A stretch of 64,000 bases of DNA from Nocardioides sp. SR21 (GTDB taxonomy: Bacteria; Actinomycetota; Actinomycetes; Propionibacteriales; Nocardioidaceae): the NCBI RefSeq assembly GCF_022761125.1, contig NZ_JAKWJR010000002.1:62001-126000 (forward strand), written 5' to 3'. The translations under genes were made by a program, and so were the position numbers. Under the pieces are notes generated by a model, which saw only the letters and a program-made list of their open reading frames with translations, was not told the DNA's origin and did no database searches. Positions 10,049-17,712 of this stretch are shown here, piece by piece (position 1 is the first letter of the stretch; each line of letters opens with the position of its first letter).

Positions 10049-11221
10049 ATGACGTACGAGCTGTCGCGAGAGCACGAGGAGTTCCGCCGTTCGGTCCGCG
10101 AGTTCGCGGAGGCCGAGATCGCGCCGCACGCGGCGCAGTGGGACCGCGAGCACCACTTCCCGGTCGACGTCGTGCAGAAGATGGGTGCTCTCGGGCTGTT
10201 CGGCCTCACCGCGCCCGAGGAGTACGGCGGCATGGGGGAGGACGGTGACTTCACCAGCCTCTGCGTCGCGATCGAGGAGATCGGCCGCGTCGACCAGTCG
10301 ATCGGCATCACGCTCGAGGCCGCGGTCGGTCTCGGCATCAACCCGATCCTCGAGTACGGCACCGACGAGCAGAAGCAGGCGTGGCTGCCCGACCTGGTCG
10401 CCGGCAGCGCCCTCGCCGGCTTCGGCCTCACCGAGCCCGGCGCCGGCTCCGACGCCGGAGCGACCAAGACCAAGGCGGTCCTCGAGAACGGCGAGTGGGT
10501 CGTCGACGGTGCGAAGCAGTTCATCACCAACTCCGGCTCCTCGATCACCAGCCTGGTCACCGTCACCGCCCGCACCGGCACCCGCGAGAACGGCACCGCC
10601 GAGATCAGCACGATCATCGTGCCGAGCGGCACGCCCGGCTTCACCGCCGAGAAGGCGTACGACAAGCTCGGCTGGCACGCCTCCGACACGCACCCGCTGA
10701 CGTTCGAGGGCGTGCGCGTCCCCGAGGCCAACCTCCTCGGTGCGCGTGGCCGCGGCTACGCCCAGTTCCTCGCCACCCTCGACGACGGCCGGGTCGCGAT
10801 CGCGGCCCTCGCCGTCGGCTGCATCCAGGCATGTCTGGAGATGAGCGTCGCGTACGCCGGCGACCGGCAGACGTTCGGCGGCCCGATCGGGCGCAAGCAG
10901 GGTGTCGCCTTCCAGATCGCCGACCTCGAGGTGATGCTGCACGCCAGCCGGCTGCTGACCTACCGGGCCGCGGCGATGAAGGACAGGGGCGCGCCGATGA
11001 AGGACTTCAAGCAGGCCGCCGCCGTCGCCAAGCTCTACGCCACCGAGTCCGCGGTCACCGCGACCCGGATCGCGACGCAGGTCTTCGGCGGCTACGGCTT
11101 CATGGAGGAGTACCCCGTCGCCCGGTTCTACCGCGACGCCAAGGTGCTCGAGATCGGCGAGGGCACGTCGGAGGTCCAGCGGATGCTCATCGCGCGGGGC
11201 CTCGGTCTGCCGGTCGAGTAG
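10049..11221 (+). CDS. Acyl-CoA dehydrogenase
   Basis: 390 residues, full length. FAD flavoprotein of the short/medium-chain family: FGLTEPGAGSDAG near residue 127 contacts FAD and substrate, YAGDRQTFGGPI is the second signature near 265, and the catalytic base is the Glu in IGEGTSEVQRM near residue 370. It carries out the alpha,beta-dehydrogenation of an acyl-CoA in fatty-acid or branched-chain amino-acid breakdown and passes electrons to ETF. The sequence resembles the DNA-alkylation/short-chain branch, but the substrate cannot be fixed. The start is leaderless (TAGGGT, six bases, ATG). It stands alone on its strand. Confidence 0.9.
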   Translation: MTYELSREHEEFRRSVREFAEAEIAPHAAQWDREHHFPVDVVQKMGALGLFGLTAPEEYGGMGEDGDFTSLCVAIEEIGRVDQSIGITLEAAVGLGINPILEYGTDEQKQAWLPDLVAGSALAGFGLTEPGAGSDAGATKTKAVLENGEWVVDGAKQFITNSGSSITSLVTVTARTGTRENGTAEISTIIVPSGTPGFTAEKAYDKLGWHASDTHPLTFEGVRVPEANLLGARGRGYAQFLATLDDGRVAIAALAVGCIQACLEMSVAYAGDRQTFGGPIGRKQGVAFQIADLEVMLHASRLLTYRAAAMKDRGAPMKDFKQAAAVAKLYATESAVTATRIATQVFGGYGFMEEYPVARFYRDAKVLEIGEGTSEVQRMLIARGLGLPVE

Positions 11222-11263
11222 CCGCGGCGCGGACCGGTCATGGCGAGCGGATAGCCTCTCCCC

Positions 11264-11848
11264 ATGTCCAACCGGTGGCGTCGCGTCTTCACCGAGGCGT
11301 ACCGGTTCCTCGCCGTCGGTGGCGTCGCGACCATCGTCGCGGTCCTTCTCTTCAACTTCCTGGTGCACGGGTTCCACACCGGCTGGGAGGCGCCGTTGGC
11401 CGGGCAGCCGTACTTCGCGTTCGTGATCGCGAACCTGGTCGGGATGGCGATCAGCTATCGCGGCAGCCGCAGCTGGGTGTTCAAGGACCGCCCGCCGCGC
11501 ACCGCCGACGGCGGCCGGCTGATGTTCGTGGTGATCAACCTGGCCACGATGCTGATCCCGATCGCGTGCCTGTGGATCAGCCGCAACGTGTTCGGGCTCG
11601 ACGACCCGTACTCCGACAACGTCGCGGCCAACGTGATCGGGCTGTTCCTCGGGATGGTGGCGCGGTTCTACCTGTTCCGCACCCTGGTGTTCCAGAAGCC
11701 GGTGGTGCTGGCGGAGCTCAAGCAGCACCCGCTGCAGGTCTTCGAGCTCGCCGAGCTCGACCTCGAGCCGCTGGACCCGCCGGTGGACCTCAGCGGGGAG
11801 CCCACAGCTCCGTCCACGAGTGACCCAGCTCGGCCACCAGCTCCCTGA
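11264..11848 (+). CDS. GtrA-family membrane protein
   Basis: 194 residues with four predicted membrane helices (residues ~12-35, 44-62, 85-105, 118-138) and the GtrA-family features RFLAVGGVATIVA and YRGSRSWVFKDR. GtrA proteins are thought to help flip lipid-linked sugars or to anchor cell-wall polysaccharide synthesis. The C-terminal ~50 residues are cytoplasmic, acidic then Pro/Ser-rich. TAGCCT ends six bases before the ATG (leaderless). The 3' end overlaps the convergent maf gene by about 59 bp. Confidence 0.85.
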   Translation: MSNRWRRVFTEAYRFLAVGGVATIVAVLLFNFLVHGFHTGWEAPLAGQPYFAFVIANLVGMAISYRGSRSWVFKDRPPRTADGGRLMFVVINLATMLIPIACLWISRNVFGLDDPYSDNVAANVIGLFLGMVARFYLFRTLVFQKPVVLAELKQHPLQVFELAELDLEPLDPPVDLSGEPTAPSTSDPARPPAP

Positions 11849-12389
11849 CCAGCGGCAGGCTCACGCCCACCACGTTGTGGTGGTCGCCCTCGATCCCGGT
11901 CACGAACGCGCCGCCCAGGCCGTCGACGGTGAACGCCCCGGCGACGACCAGCGGCTCGCCGGTCGCGACGTACGCCGCCACCTCGTCGTCGGACACGTCC
12001 GCGAAGTGCACCGTGGTCGACGCGGTCGCGGCGGCGACGCGGCCGGTCGCGGTGTCGCGCAGCGAGTGACCGGTCCGCAGCACCCCGGAGCGCCCGCGCA
12101 TCTGCTGCCAGCGGCGTACCGCCTCCTCGGCGTCGTCCGGCTTGCCGAGCGCGACGCCGTCGAGGTCGAGGACGGAGTCGCACCCGAGCACGAGGGCGCC
12201 CTGCGGGATGTCGTCGCGCGCGGCGACCGCGGCGCACTTGAGCTCGGCGAGCTGGAGGGCGAGCTCGGCCGGCGGCAGCCCGTCGAGCTGCGACTCGTCG
12301 ACGCCGGACACGATCACGACCGGCTCGATGCCGGCGTTGCGCAGGGTCTGCAGGCGGGCGGGGGAGGCGGAGGCCAGGACGAGGGTCAC
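11790..12389 (-). CDS. maf: Maf-like nucleoside triphosphate pyrophosphatase
   Basis: 199 residues. The N-terminal LVLASASPARLQTL is the Maf signature (S-R/A-RR-L loop that binds phosphates); LGCDSVLDLDG and LGKPDDAEEA give the metal-binding Asp and the conserved KP-D motif, and the late conserved GAF--DGLGG strand is also present. The family hydrolyses modified or canonical dTTP/UTP/CTP to monophosphates, a house-cleaning activity linked to septum control. The TetR gene upstream overlaps it by four bases, so the two share a transcript. Confidence 0.9.
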   Translation of the reverse strand: MTLVLASASPARLQTLRNAGIEPVVIVSGVDESQLDGLPPAELALQLAELKCAAVAARDDIPQGALVLGCDSVLDLDGVALGKPDDAEEAVRRWQQMRGRSGVLRTGHSLRDTATGRVAAATASTTVHFADVSDDEVAAYVATGEPLVVAGAFTVDGLGGAFVTGIEGDHHNVVGVSLPLVRELVAELGHSWTELWAPR

Positions 12390-12979
12390 GCGGTCGATTC
12401 AAGCAGGGGGAGCGCGTCGCCGAAGGCGCAGGTCGTGAGACTCGCGAGCGGGTGCTCGGGCTCGAGGTGCTCGAGGGCCCGCATCGACATCATCACGTTG
12501 AGCAGCATGCCGTGCGCGATGAAGTCGCGGACCTCGTCGTCGGGCCAGCCGGTGCGCTGGATGGTCGTGAAGACCTTGCCCATGCAGGTGCGCGCGGCGG
12601 CCGCGATCTCGTCGGTCCCGCCGGCGGAGAAGCCGTGCATCATCACCTGCAGGAAGTCGTTGTCCTGGAGCAGCTCGGTGTAGGCGATCCCCATCCGGTC
12701 CTTGTCGTCCTCGCTGGTGGCGTCGAACGGCCCGGCGTCGAGCACCCCCTCGAACGCCGCGTTGATGCGGTCGGCCGCGCGCTCGAAGACCGCGAGGAAC
12801 AGGTCGAGCTTGGTGCCGAACATGCGCACGACGTACGGCTGGGAGACGCCGGCCTCCTTGGCGACCGCGTCGGTGCTGGTGCCGTGGTAGCCGCCCTGGG
12901 CGAACGCCCGCGTCGCCGCCTGCAGGATCAGCTCCCGGCGCTCGTCGGCGGACATCCGGGTGGCCTTCTCGGCATTCAT
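12386..12979 (-). CDS. TetR-family transcriptional repressor
   Basis: 197 residues from the preferred ATG. Residues ~10-55 form the TetR HTH (RELILQAATRAFAQGGYHGTSTDAVAKEAGVSQPYVVR in pieces, recognition helix around SQPYVVRMFG), followed by an all-helical ligand domain. The preferred start is seven bases after TAACAT on the minus strand (leaderless); an upstream ATG three codons earlier has no such context. It is divergent from a DHA2-type drug exporter, with a strong palindrome between them, the standard arrangement for a self-regulating efflux switch. It is translationally coupled to maf. Confidence 0.9.
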   Translation of the reverse strand: MNAEKATRMSADERRELILQAATRAFAQGGYHGTSTDAVAKEAGVSQPYVVRMFGTKLDLFLAVFERAADRINAAFEGVLDAGPFDATSEDDKDRMGIAYTELLQDNDFLQVMMHGFSAGGTDEIAAAARTCMGKVFTTIQRTGWPDDEVRDFIAHGMLLNVMMSMRALEHLEPEHPLASLTTCAFGDALPLLESTA

Positions 12980-12998
12980 GGTTGACATGTTATCAGTC

Positions 12999-13028
12999 GA
13001 TTACTTAATGTCCTTCAGGTAAGTAATC
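12999..13028. promoter_or_regulatory. TetR-type operator between repressor and exporter
   Basis: A perfect 9-bp inverted repeat, GATTACTTA and TAAGTAATC, with a 12-base centre. It sits between the divergent TetR and MFS genes and is AT-rich against the surrounding GC-rich DNA. Its size matches operators bound by one or two TetR dimers. The palindrome is seen directly; its role is inferred from position. Confidence 0.75.
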
Positions 13029-13054
13029 ATTCGATGCCTTCTTCTGGAGTTCCG

Positions 13055-14491
13055 ATGACCACACTCGATGCGCCCCGTGCCCCGGAGGTTGACGTCGCCG
13101 CTCCCCGACCCCGCCGGGTGCCGGTGTGGCTGGCGATCGTGGCGGCCTCGCTCCCGATGTTCATGGCCACCCTCGACAACCTCGTGATGACCAGCGCGCT
13201 GCCGGTCATCCAGCTCGACCTCGGCTCGTCGGTGAGCGAGCTGTCCTGGTTCATGAACGCCTACACGCTCGCGTTCGCGACGTTCATGCTCCCGGCGGCC
13301 ACCCTCGGCGACCGCCTCGGCCGGCGCCGGGTGATGCTCGCCGGCATCACGGTCTTCACGCTCGCCTCGATCGCGTCGGCCCTGAGCACCACGTCCGAGG
13401 CGCTCATCGCCGCCCGCGCGGTCCAGGGCGTCGGCGCCGCGGCGATCATGCCGCTGTCGCTGACCCTGCTCGCCGCCGCCGTCCCGCCAGCGATGCGGGC
13501 CGCGGCGATCGGCATCTGGGGCGGGGTCAGCGGCCTCGGCGTCGCGCTCGGCCCGGTGATCGGCGGCGCGGTGGTCGAGGGCGTCAGCTGGGAGGCGATC
13601 TTCTGGCTCAACGTCCCGGTCGCGCTGGTCGCCGTCCCGCTGCTCATCGTCGCCGTCCCCGAGTCGCGCGGCGCCTGGCAGCGCCTCGACCCGGTCGGCA
13701 CGCTGCTGCTCGGCGGCGCCGTCTTCCTCGGCATCTGGGGGATCGTGCACGGCAACGACGACGGCTGGAGCGACCCGCGGGTGCTCGGCCCGCTCGTGCT
13801 CTCGGCGGTGCTGGTGCCGGCGTACGTCCTCTGGGCGCGGCGCCGGGAGTACGCCGTCCTCCCGCTGCGGCTGTTCCGGTCGCGGAGCTTCTCGGTCTCG
13901 AACGTCATCGCGCTGTTCTTCACGCTCGGCATGTTCGGCACGGTGTTCCTGCTGTCGCAGTACCTGCAGATCGTCCAGGGCTACAGCCCGCTCGATGCCG
14001 GGCTGCGGACGCTCCCGTGGACGGCGGCCCCGATGGTGGTCGCCCCGATCGCCGGTCTGCTCGCACCCCGCGTCGGACTGCGGCCGCTGCTGTTCGTCGG
14101 CCTGGTGCTGCAGACGGTGTCACTGGTGTGGTTCGCGGTCCTCACCGAGAGCGCCGCGGGATACCCGTCGTTCGTGGTGCCGCTGCTGATGGCCGGCGTG
14201 GGCATGGGTCTCACGTTCGCGCCGATGGCGACCGGCGTCCTGGAGGGCCTGCCCGAGGACGACTTCGCGATGGCGAGCTCGGCCAACTCCACGATCCGCG
14301 AGTTCGGCGTCGCGCTCGGGATCGCGCTGCTGGTGGCGGTTTTCCTCGCCAACGGCGGCGCCCTCAGCCCGACCGGGTACGACGGGGCCGTCGGGCCGGC
14401 GATCCTCACCGGCGCCGCCGCCGTGGCGGTCGCCGCGGTCGCCGCGCTGTTCGCGCCCGGTCGCGGAAGGAGCCACGCGCCTCGGGCATGA
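13055..14491 (+). CDS. MFS drug exporter, DHA2 (14-helix, EmrB/QacA) family
   Basis: 478 residues with 14 hydrophobic segments. Family marks are LDNLVMTSALPVIQ in helix 1, GDRLGRRRVML in the loop after helix 2 (motif A), the ALSTTSEALIAARAVQGVGAAAI region of helix 4, and GLGVALGPVIGG (motif C of antiporters) in helix 5. It should export amphipathic drugs or metabolites by proton antiport. I use the ATG preceded five bases away by GGAG; an ATG 21 bases upstream has no ribosome-binding site. Expression is probably controlled by the divergent TetR. Confidence 0.9.
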   Translation: MTTLDAPRAPEVDVAAPRPRRVPVWLAIVAASLPMFMATLDNLVMTSALPVIQLDLGSSVSELSWFMNAYTLAFATFMLPAATLGDRLGRRRVMLAGITVFTLASIASALSTTSEALIAARAVQGVGAAAIMPLSLTLLAAAVPPAMRAAAIGIWGGVSGLGVALGPVIGGAVVEGVSWEAIFWLNVPVALVAVPLLIVAVPESRGAWQRLDPVGTLLLGGAVFLGIWGIVHGNDDGWSDPRVLGPLVLSAVLVPAYVLWARRREYAVLPLRLFRSRSFSVSNVIALFFTLGMFGTVFLLSQYLQIVQGYSPLDAGLRTLPWTAAPMVVAPIAGLLAPRVGLRPLLFVGLVLQTVSLVWFAVLTESAAGYPSFVVPLLMAGVGMGLTFAPMATGVLEGLPEDDFAMASSANSTIREFGVALGIALLVAVFLANGGALSPTGYDGAVGPAILTGAAAVAVAAVAALFAPGRGRSHAPRA

Positions 14492-14498
14492 TGGCGCG

Positions 14499-15497
14499 GT
14501 GCCTGCGCCGTCTCGTCCACGACTCCTGACCGCCGGCGTCCTCGTCGCCCTCGCCCTCGGCCCGTTGGCCGGGTGCTCGGGCGACGAGCCGGCGGGGGAC
14601 GAGCCGCCGGCCGACGCGCAGGCGATCAACCCGTTCGCGGACCGGGCCGGCTACGCCGACCCCGACTCCCACGCGGCGCAGGCGGCGGCCGCCGCCGACG
14701 AGTCGTCGAAGCCGGTGTTCGCCCGGCTCTCGAACGTCCCTCAGGGCATCTGGCTCACGCCGGAGGAGTACCCGGCCGGCTCCGTCGGCCCGTTCGTCGC
14801 CGGGATCGTGGCCGCGGCCGACGAGGCCGACCAGGTGCCGACGTTCGTGATCTACGGGATCCCGGACCGCGACTGCAGCGGCCAGTTCTCCGCCGGCGGC
14901 CTGCCCGCCGCGCAGTACACCCCGTGGGTGGCGGAGATCGCCGCCGCGGCCGGCGCGGGCGAGCGCGCGGTCGCGGTCGTCGAGCCGGACGCGCTCGCCT
15001 CCGCGCTCGAGTGCGACAACCGCGGCGAGCGGGTGCGGCTGATCGGCGACGCGGTCGCCGAGCTCAAGGAGGCGAACGTGACGACGTACGTCGACGGCGG
15101 CCACTCGAACTGGATCGCGCCGGCCGACCTCGCCGACCTGCTCGAGCAGGTCGGCGTCCGCGACGTGCGCGGGTTCGCCACCAACGTCTCGAACTTCCAG
15201 ACCGACCAGGACGAGCAGGCGTTCGCCGAGGAGCTCAGCGCGATCCTCGGCAGCGCGCACTACGTGATCGACTCGGGACGCAACGGGGTGGGCGCCACCG
15301 ACGAGTGGTGCAACCCGCCCGGTCGCGCGTTCGGCACCGAGCCGGTCGCGGCGGGCGAGAACGATCCCGAGCACCAGGACGCCTACCTGTGGGTGAAGCC
15401 GCCGGGCGAGAGCGACGGCGATTGCGGTGGTGGACCGCCGGCCGGCGACTTCTGGCCGGAGCGGGCTCTGGAGATGGCCACGACGTCCGGTTGGTGA
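14499..15497 (+). CDS. Glycoside hydrolase family 6 lipoprotein (endoglucanase-like)
   Basis: 332 residues. The signal sequence ends in the lipobox LAGC with Cys26, so it is likely a membrane-anchored lipoprotein, followed by an acidic Pro-rich spacer. The remainder is a GH6 catalytic domain: VIYGIPDRDCSG, VVEPDALA, TYVDGGHSNW, ATNVSNF, VIDSGRNG, WCNPPGRAFG and YLWVKPPGESDG are all GH6 hallmarks, including the Asp residues used in inverting hydrolysis of beta-1,4-glucans. There is no cellulose-binding module. GTG start, eight bases after the exporter stop; a weak ribosome-binding context suggests read-through coupling. Confidence 0.88.
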   Translation: MPAPSRPRLLTAGVLVALALGPLAGCSGDEPAGDEPPADAQAINPFADRAGYADPDSHAAQAAAAADESSKPVFARLSNVPQGIWLTPEEYPAGSVGPFVAGIVAAADEADQVPTFVIYGIPDRDCSGQFSAGGLPAAQYTPWVAEIAAAAGAGERAVAVVEPDALASALECDNRGERVRLIGDAVAELKEANVTTYVDGGHSNWIAPADLADLLEQVGVRDVRGFATNVSNFQTDQDEQAFAEELSAILGSAHYVIDSGRNGVGATDEWCNPPGRAFGTEPVAAGENDPEHQDAYLWVKPPGESDGDCGGGPPAGDFWPERALEMATTSGW

Positions 15498-15584
15498 GAC
15501 AAACGGATGGATCGGGTCCGGTAGCGGCGCGCTGGGGTGGTCGGTGCAACGCGACTGACACACGTCGTTGTTAACATCTGCCAC

Positions 15585-16640
15585 ATGCAACCTGGCAGCG
15601 ACTGGGTGGCCGTCATCATCGAGGACGACCCCGACGTGCGCGATCTCATCGACATCGTGCTGACCCAGTCCGGATTCCGTACTGTCGTGACCGAGAACGG
15701 TCCCGCCGGTGTGGAAGCCGTTCGTGAGCACAACCCGCTGGTCACCACGCTCGACGTGAACATGCCCGGGATGGACGGCTTCGCGGTCGCCAAGCGGCTG
15801 CGGGAGTTCAGCAGCACGTACCTGATCATGATCACCGCGCTCGCCGACGAGATCGACGTCGTGCAGGGCTTCGAGGCCGGCGCGGACGACTACCTGGTCA
15901 AGCCGTTCCGGCCGCGCGAGCTGCGCGCCCGGGCCGACTCGATGCTGCGCCGCCCGCGTGCTCGCTACGACTCGCCGACCGGCTGGGTCGAGACCGACGA
16001 GCCGCAGCCGATGCAGGAGGAGCCTCGCGAGGAGTCGTGGGCCGCGGTCGCCGCACGCGACCTGGCCGCGAACGCGCCGGTCGCGCCCCTGCACGCCGAG
16101 CCCCGGTACGCCGAGCCGCAGTACCAGCAGCCTCCGCCGCCCGTGCCGCAGCCGGCGCAGTCGATCCAGCAGCCGGTCCAGCCCATCCAGCAGCCCGCGC
16201 CGGTTGCCCAGCCGGTGGCCCAGCCGGTGGCCCAGCCCGCGCCGCAGCCGGTGGTCCCGTCGCAGCCCGTGTACGTCGACCACGCGGCGCCCGGTGCGCC
16301 CGAGGTCCAGGGCGGCTGGGTCCGCTTCAACGGCCTGGCGCTCAACGGCGAGACCCGGATGGTCACCGTCAACGGCGCCGCCGTCGACCTCACCCGCACC
16401 GAGTTCGACCTGCTCGCGTCGCTGCTCAGCACCGGCCGCCGCGTGCGCAGCAAGGCCGACCTGGTGCTGACGATGCGCGGTCAGCAGTACGTCACGTCGT
16501 ACTTCGTCAACGAGGCCGACAAGCGGTCCGTCGAGGTGCACATCGCGAACCTGCGTCGCAAGATCGGTGACGACGCTGGCACCCCGAAGTTCATCGAGAC
16601 GGTGCGCGGCGTCGGCTACCGGCTCGCCGACGCCGCCTAG
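15585..16640 (+). CDS. OmpR-family response regulator with a long Pro/Gln linker
   Basis: 351 residues. Residues 5-120 are a receiver domain: acidic pair EDD, phospho-acceptor Asp in TLDVNMPG near residue 55, Thr/Ser in ITALAD, and Lys in YLVKPFRP. Residues ~240-350 are a winged-helix output domain ending in HIANLRRKIGDD and VRGVGYRLAD. Between them lie ~120 residues rich in Pro, Gln and Ala with repeats such as VAQP and QQP, far longer than the usual 5-20 residue linker. TAACAT ends seven bases before the ATG (leaderless). No histidine kinase is adjacent, so it is an orphan regulator. Confidence 0.9.
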   Translation: MQPGSDWVAVIIEDDPDVRDLIDIVLTQSGFRTVVTENGPAGVEAVREHNPLVTTLDVNMPGMDGFAVAKRLREFSSTYLIMITALADEIDVVQGFEAGADDYLVKPFRPRELRARADSMLRRPRARYDSPTGWVETDEPQPMQEEPREESWAAVAARDLAANAPVAPLHAEPRYAEPQYQQPPPPVPQPAQSIQQPVQPIQQPAPVAQPVAQPVAQPAPQPVVPSQPVYVDHAAPGAPEVQGGWVRFNGLALNGETRMVTVNGAAVDLTRTEFDLLASLLSTGRRVRSKADLVLTMRGQQYVTSYFVNEADKRSVEVHIANLRRKIGDDAGTPKFIETVRGVGYRLADAA

Positions 16641-16645
16641 CTCGG

Positions 16646-16900
16646 CCTCGGTGGCCGAGTAGCGAGCGCCAGCGAGCGTTGTCCTCGGTGGTCGAGCAGC
16701 GAGCGCCAGCGAGCGTCTCCTCGGTGGTCGTCTCCTCGGTGGTCGAGTAGCGAGCGCCAGCGAGCGTATCGAGACCACCGTTGCGATCTCGATACGCCGG
16801 TCGCGAGCTCGTTCCTCGCTCGCGCGGCTACTCGAGACCCACTGTTGCGATCTCGATACGCCGGTCGCGAGCTCGTCCCTCGCTCGCGCGGCTACTCGAT
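16646..16900. repeat. Cluster of extragenic inverted/direct repeats
   Basis: This fills the ~320-base gap between the response regulator and the lipoprotein gene. Three imperfect copies of a unit containing GGTGGTCGAGTAGCGAGCG and CCAGCGAGCG (first at 16646, second at 16683, third at 16735) are followed by two copies of an inverted relative beginning GATCTCGATACGCCGGTCGC (16794-16838 and 16851-16898). The two families are partly complementary (GTATCGAGACC against GATCTCGATAC; CGAGTAGC against GCTACTCGA), so the block can fold into large hairpins. There is no spacing regularity or cas gene. It resembles the REP-like elements scattered in nocardioform genomes. Confidence 0.8.
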
Positions 16901-16913
16901 CTGGCTGCCGGGT

Positions 16914-16939
16914 CCCGGCCTTCGCAAGCTCAGGCCGGG
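16914..16939 (-). terminator. Hairpin downstream of the lipoprotein/GT2 pair
   Basis: CCCGGCCT and AGGCCGGG form a perfect 8-bp stem with a 10-base loop, about 20 bases after the lipoprotein stop on the minus strand. No T-run follows, as is common in high-GC actinobacteria. A 15-bp direct repeat, AGCTCAGGCCGGGGC (16927-16941 and 16942-16956), overlaps the right arm. Confidence 0.5.
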
Positions 16940-16959
16940 GCAGCTCAGGCCGGGGCAGC

Positions 16960-17682
16960 TCAGTTCGCGTTGACCGGGATCGACTCGGCCACCGTGGGCG
17001 TGTCGCTCGGGAAGATCGCGATCGGGACCGTCTGCTTGATGACCTTCTTGTAGTACTTGTTCGACCCGGCGCGCTCCTCGATCCACACGGTGGCCGCGAA
17101 GTGCAGGTCGATGCCCTTGGTGTCCTTCGAGGTCGGCCGGATCGCCTGGTTGCGCAGCTCGAAGGCACCCTTCGGCGAGGTGATGAGCATGCCGTACTTG
17201 TTCGACAGCGGCTCCGGGTCGAAGGTGACGTTCTTGGCGATCGCGTCCAGCGCGTAGGGCTCCTCGGAGCTCGTGCCGCCGCCGACCAGCTTCACCGTCG
17301 AGGTGACCTGCATGCGGTCCAGCCACACCTTGCGCTTGGTCTTGAACGGGTCGCGGATCTCCTGGTCCAGGTCGTAGGCCTGGAACGTGAAGGAGAAGTA
17401 CTTCTTGCCCTTCGGGTACCACTCGTTGGTCCGCGGCGTCGACTTCGTCGGGTACAGCGTGTAGACGAAGTCCATCCCGTTGACGTCGATGTGCGACTGG
17501 AACGTGCCGTCGCGGGTGAACTGCGACTCGTACGGCGTGGGTGCCGCGCTCGGCGTCGCCGAGGACGACGCCGACGGTTCGTCGGAGCTGCTGGTCAGGT
17601 TGTCGATGGCCGAGCAGCCGGTGAGGGCCGTCATCGCGGCGATCAGGGCAGCCGTCGCCACGGCGACGCGAGTGCGGATCAT
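16960..17682 (-). CDS. Lipoprotein of unknown function
   Basis: 240 residues. The signal peptide ends in the lipobox LTGC with Cys23, then a Ser/Ala/Pro-rich tether (residues 24-50). The folded part (50-240) is beta-rich and basic, with FVYTLYPTK, KKYFSFTFQAYDL and KVWLDRMQV; I do not recognise a family. It follows the GT2 gene by 30 bases on the same strand, so it probably acts on the outer face of the membrane in assembly, modification or retention of the polymer made by the synthase. That function is inferred from neighbourhood only. Confidence 0.75.
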   Translation of the reverse strand: MIRTRVAVATAALIAAMTALTGCSAIDNLTSSSDEPSASSSATPSAAPTPYESQFTRDGTFQSHIDVNGMDFVYTLYPTKSTPRTNEWYPKGKKYFSFTFQAYDLDQEIRDPFKTKRKVWLDRMQVTSTVKLVGGGTSSEEPYALDAIAKNVTFDPEPLSNKYGMLITSPKGAFELRNQAIRPTSKDTKGIDLHFAATVWIEERAGSNKYYKKVIKQTVPIAIFPSDTPTVAESIPVNAN

Positions 17683-17712
17683 GGGTCTTCTCCTGGGGAA
17701 GGGACGTGAGGG

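Noticed and set aside
16646..16900. CRISPR array
   Set aside because: Repeats are few, unequal, partly inverted, without regular unique spacers, and no cas gene is present.
14406..17168. Minus-strand frame of ~920 codons opposite the GH6 and response-regulator genes
   Set aside because: The opposite strand has complete domains with correct motifs; this frame shows none.
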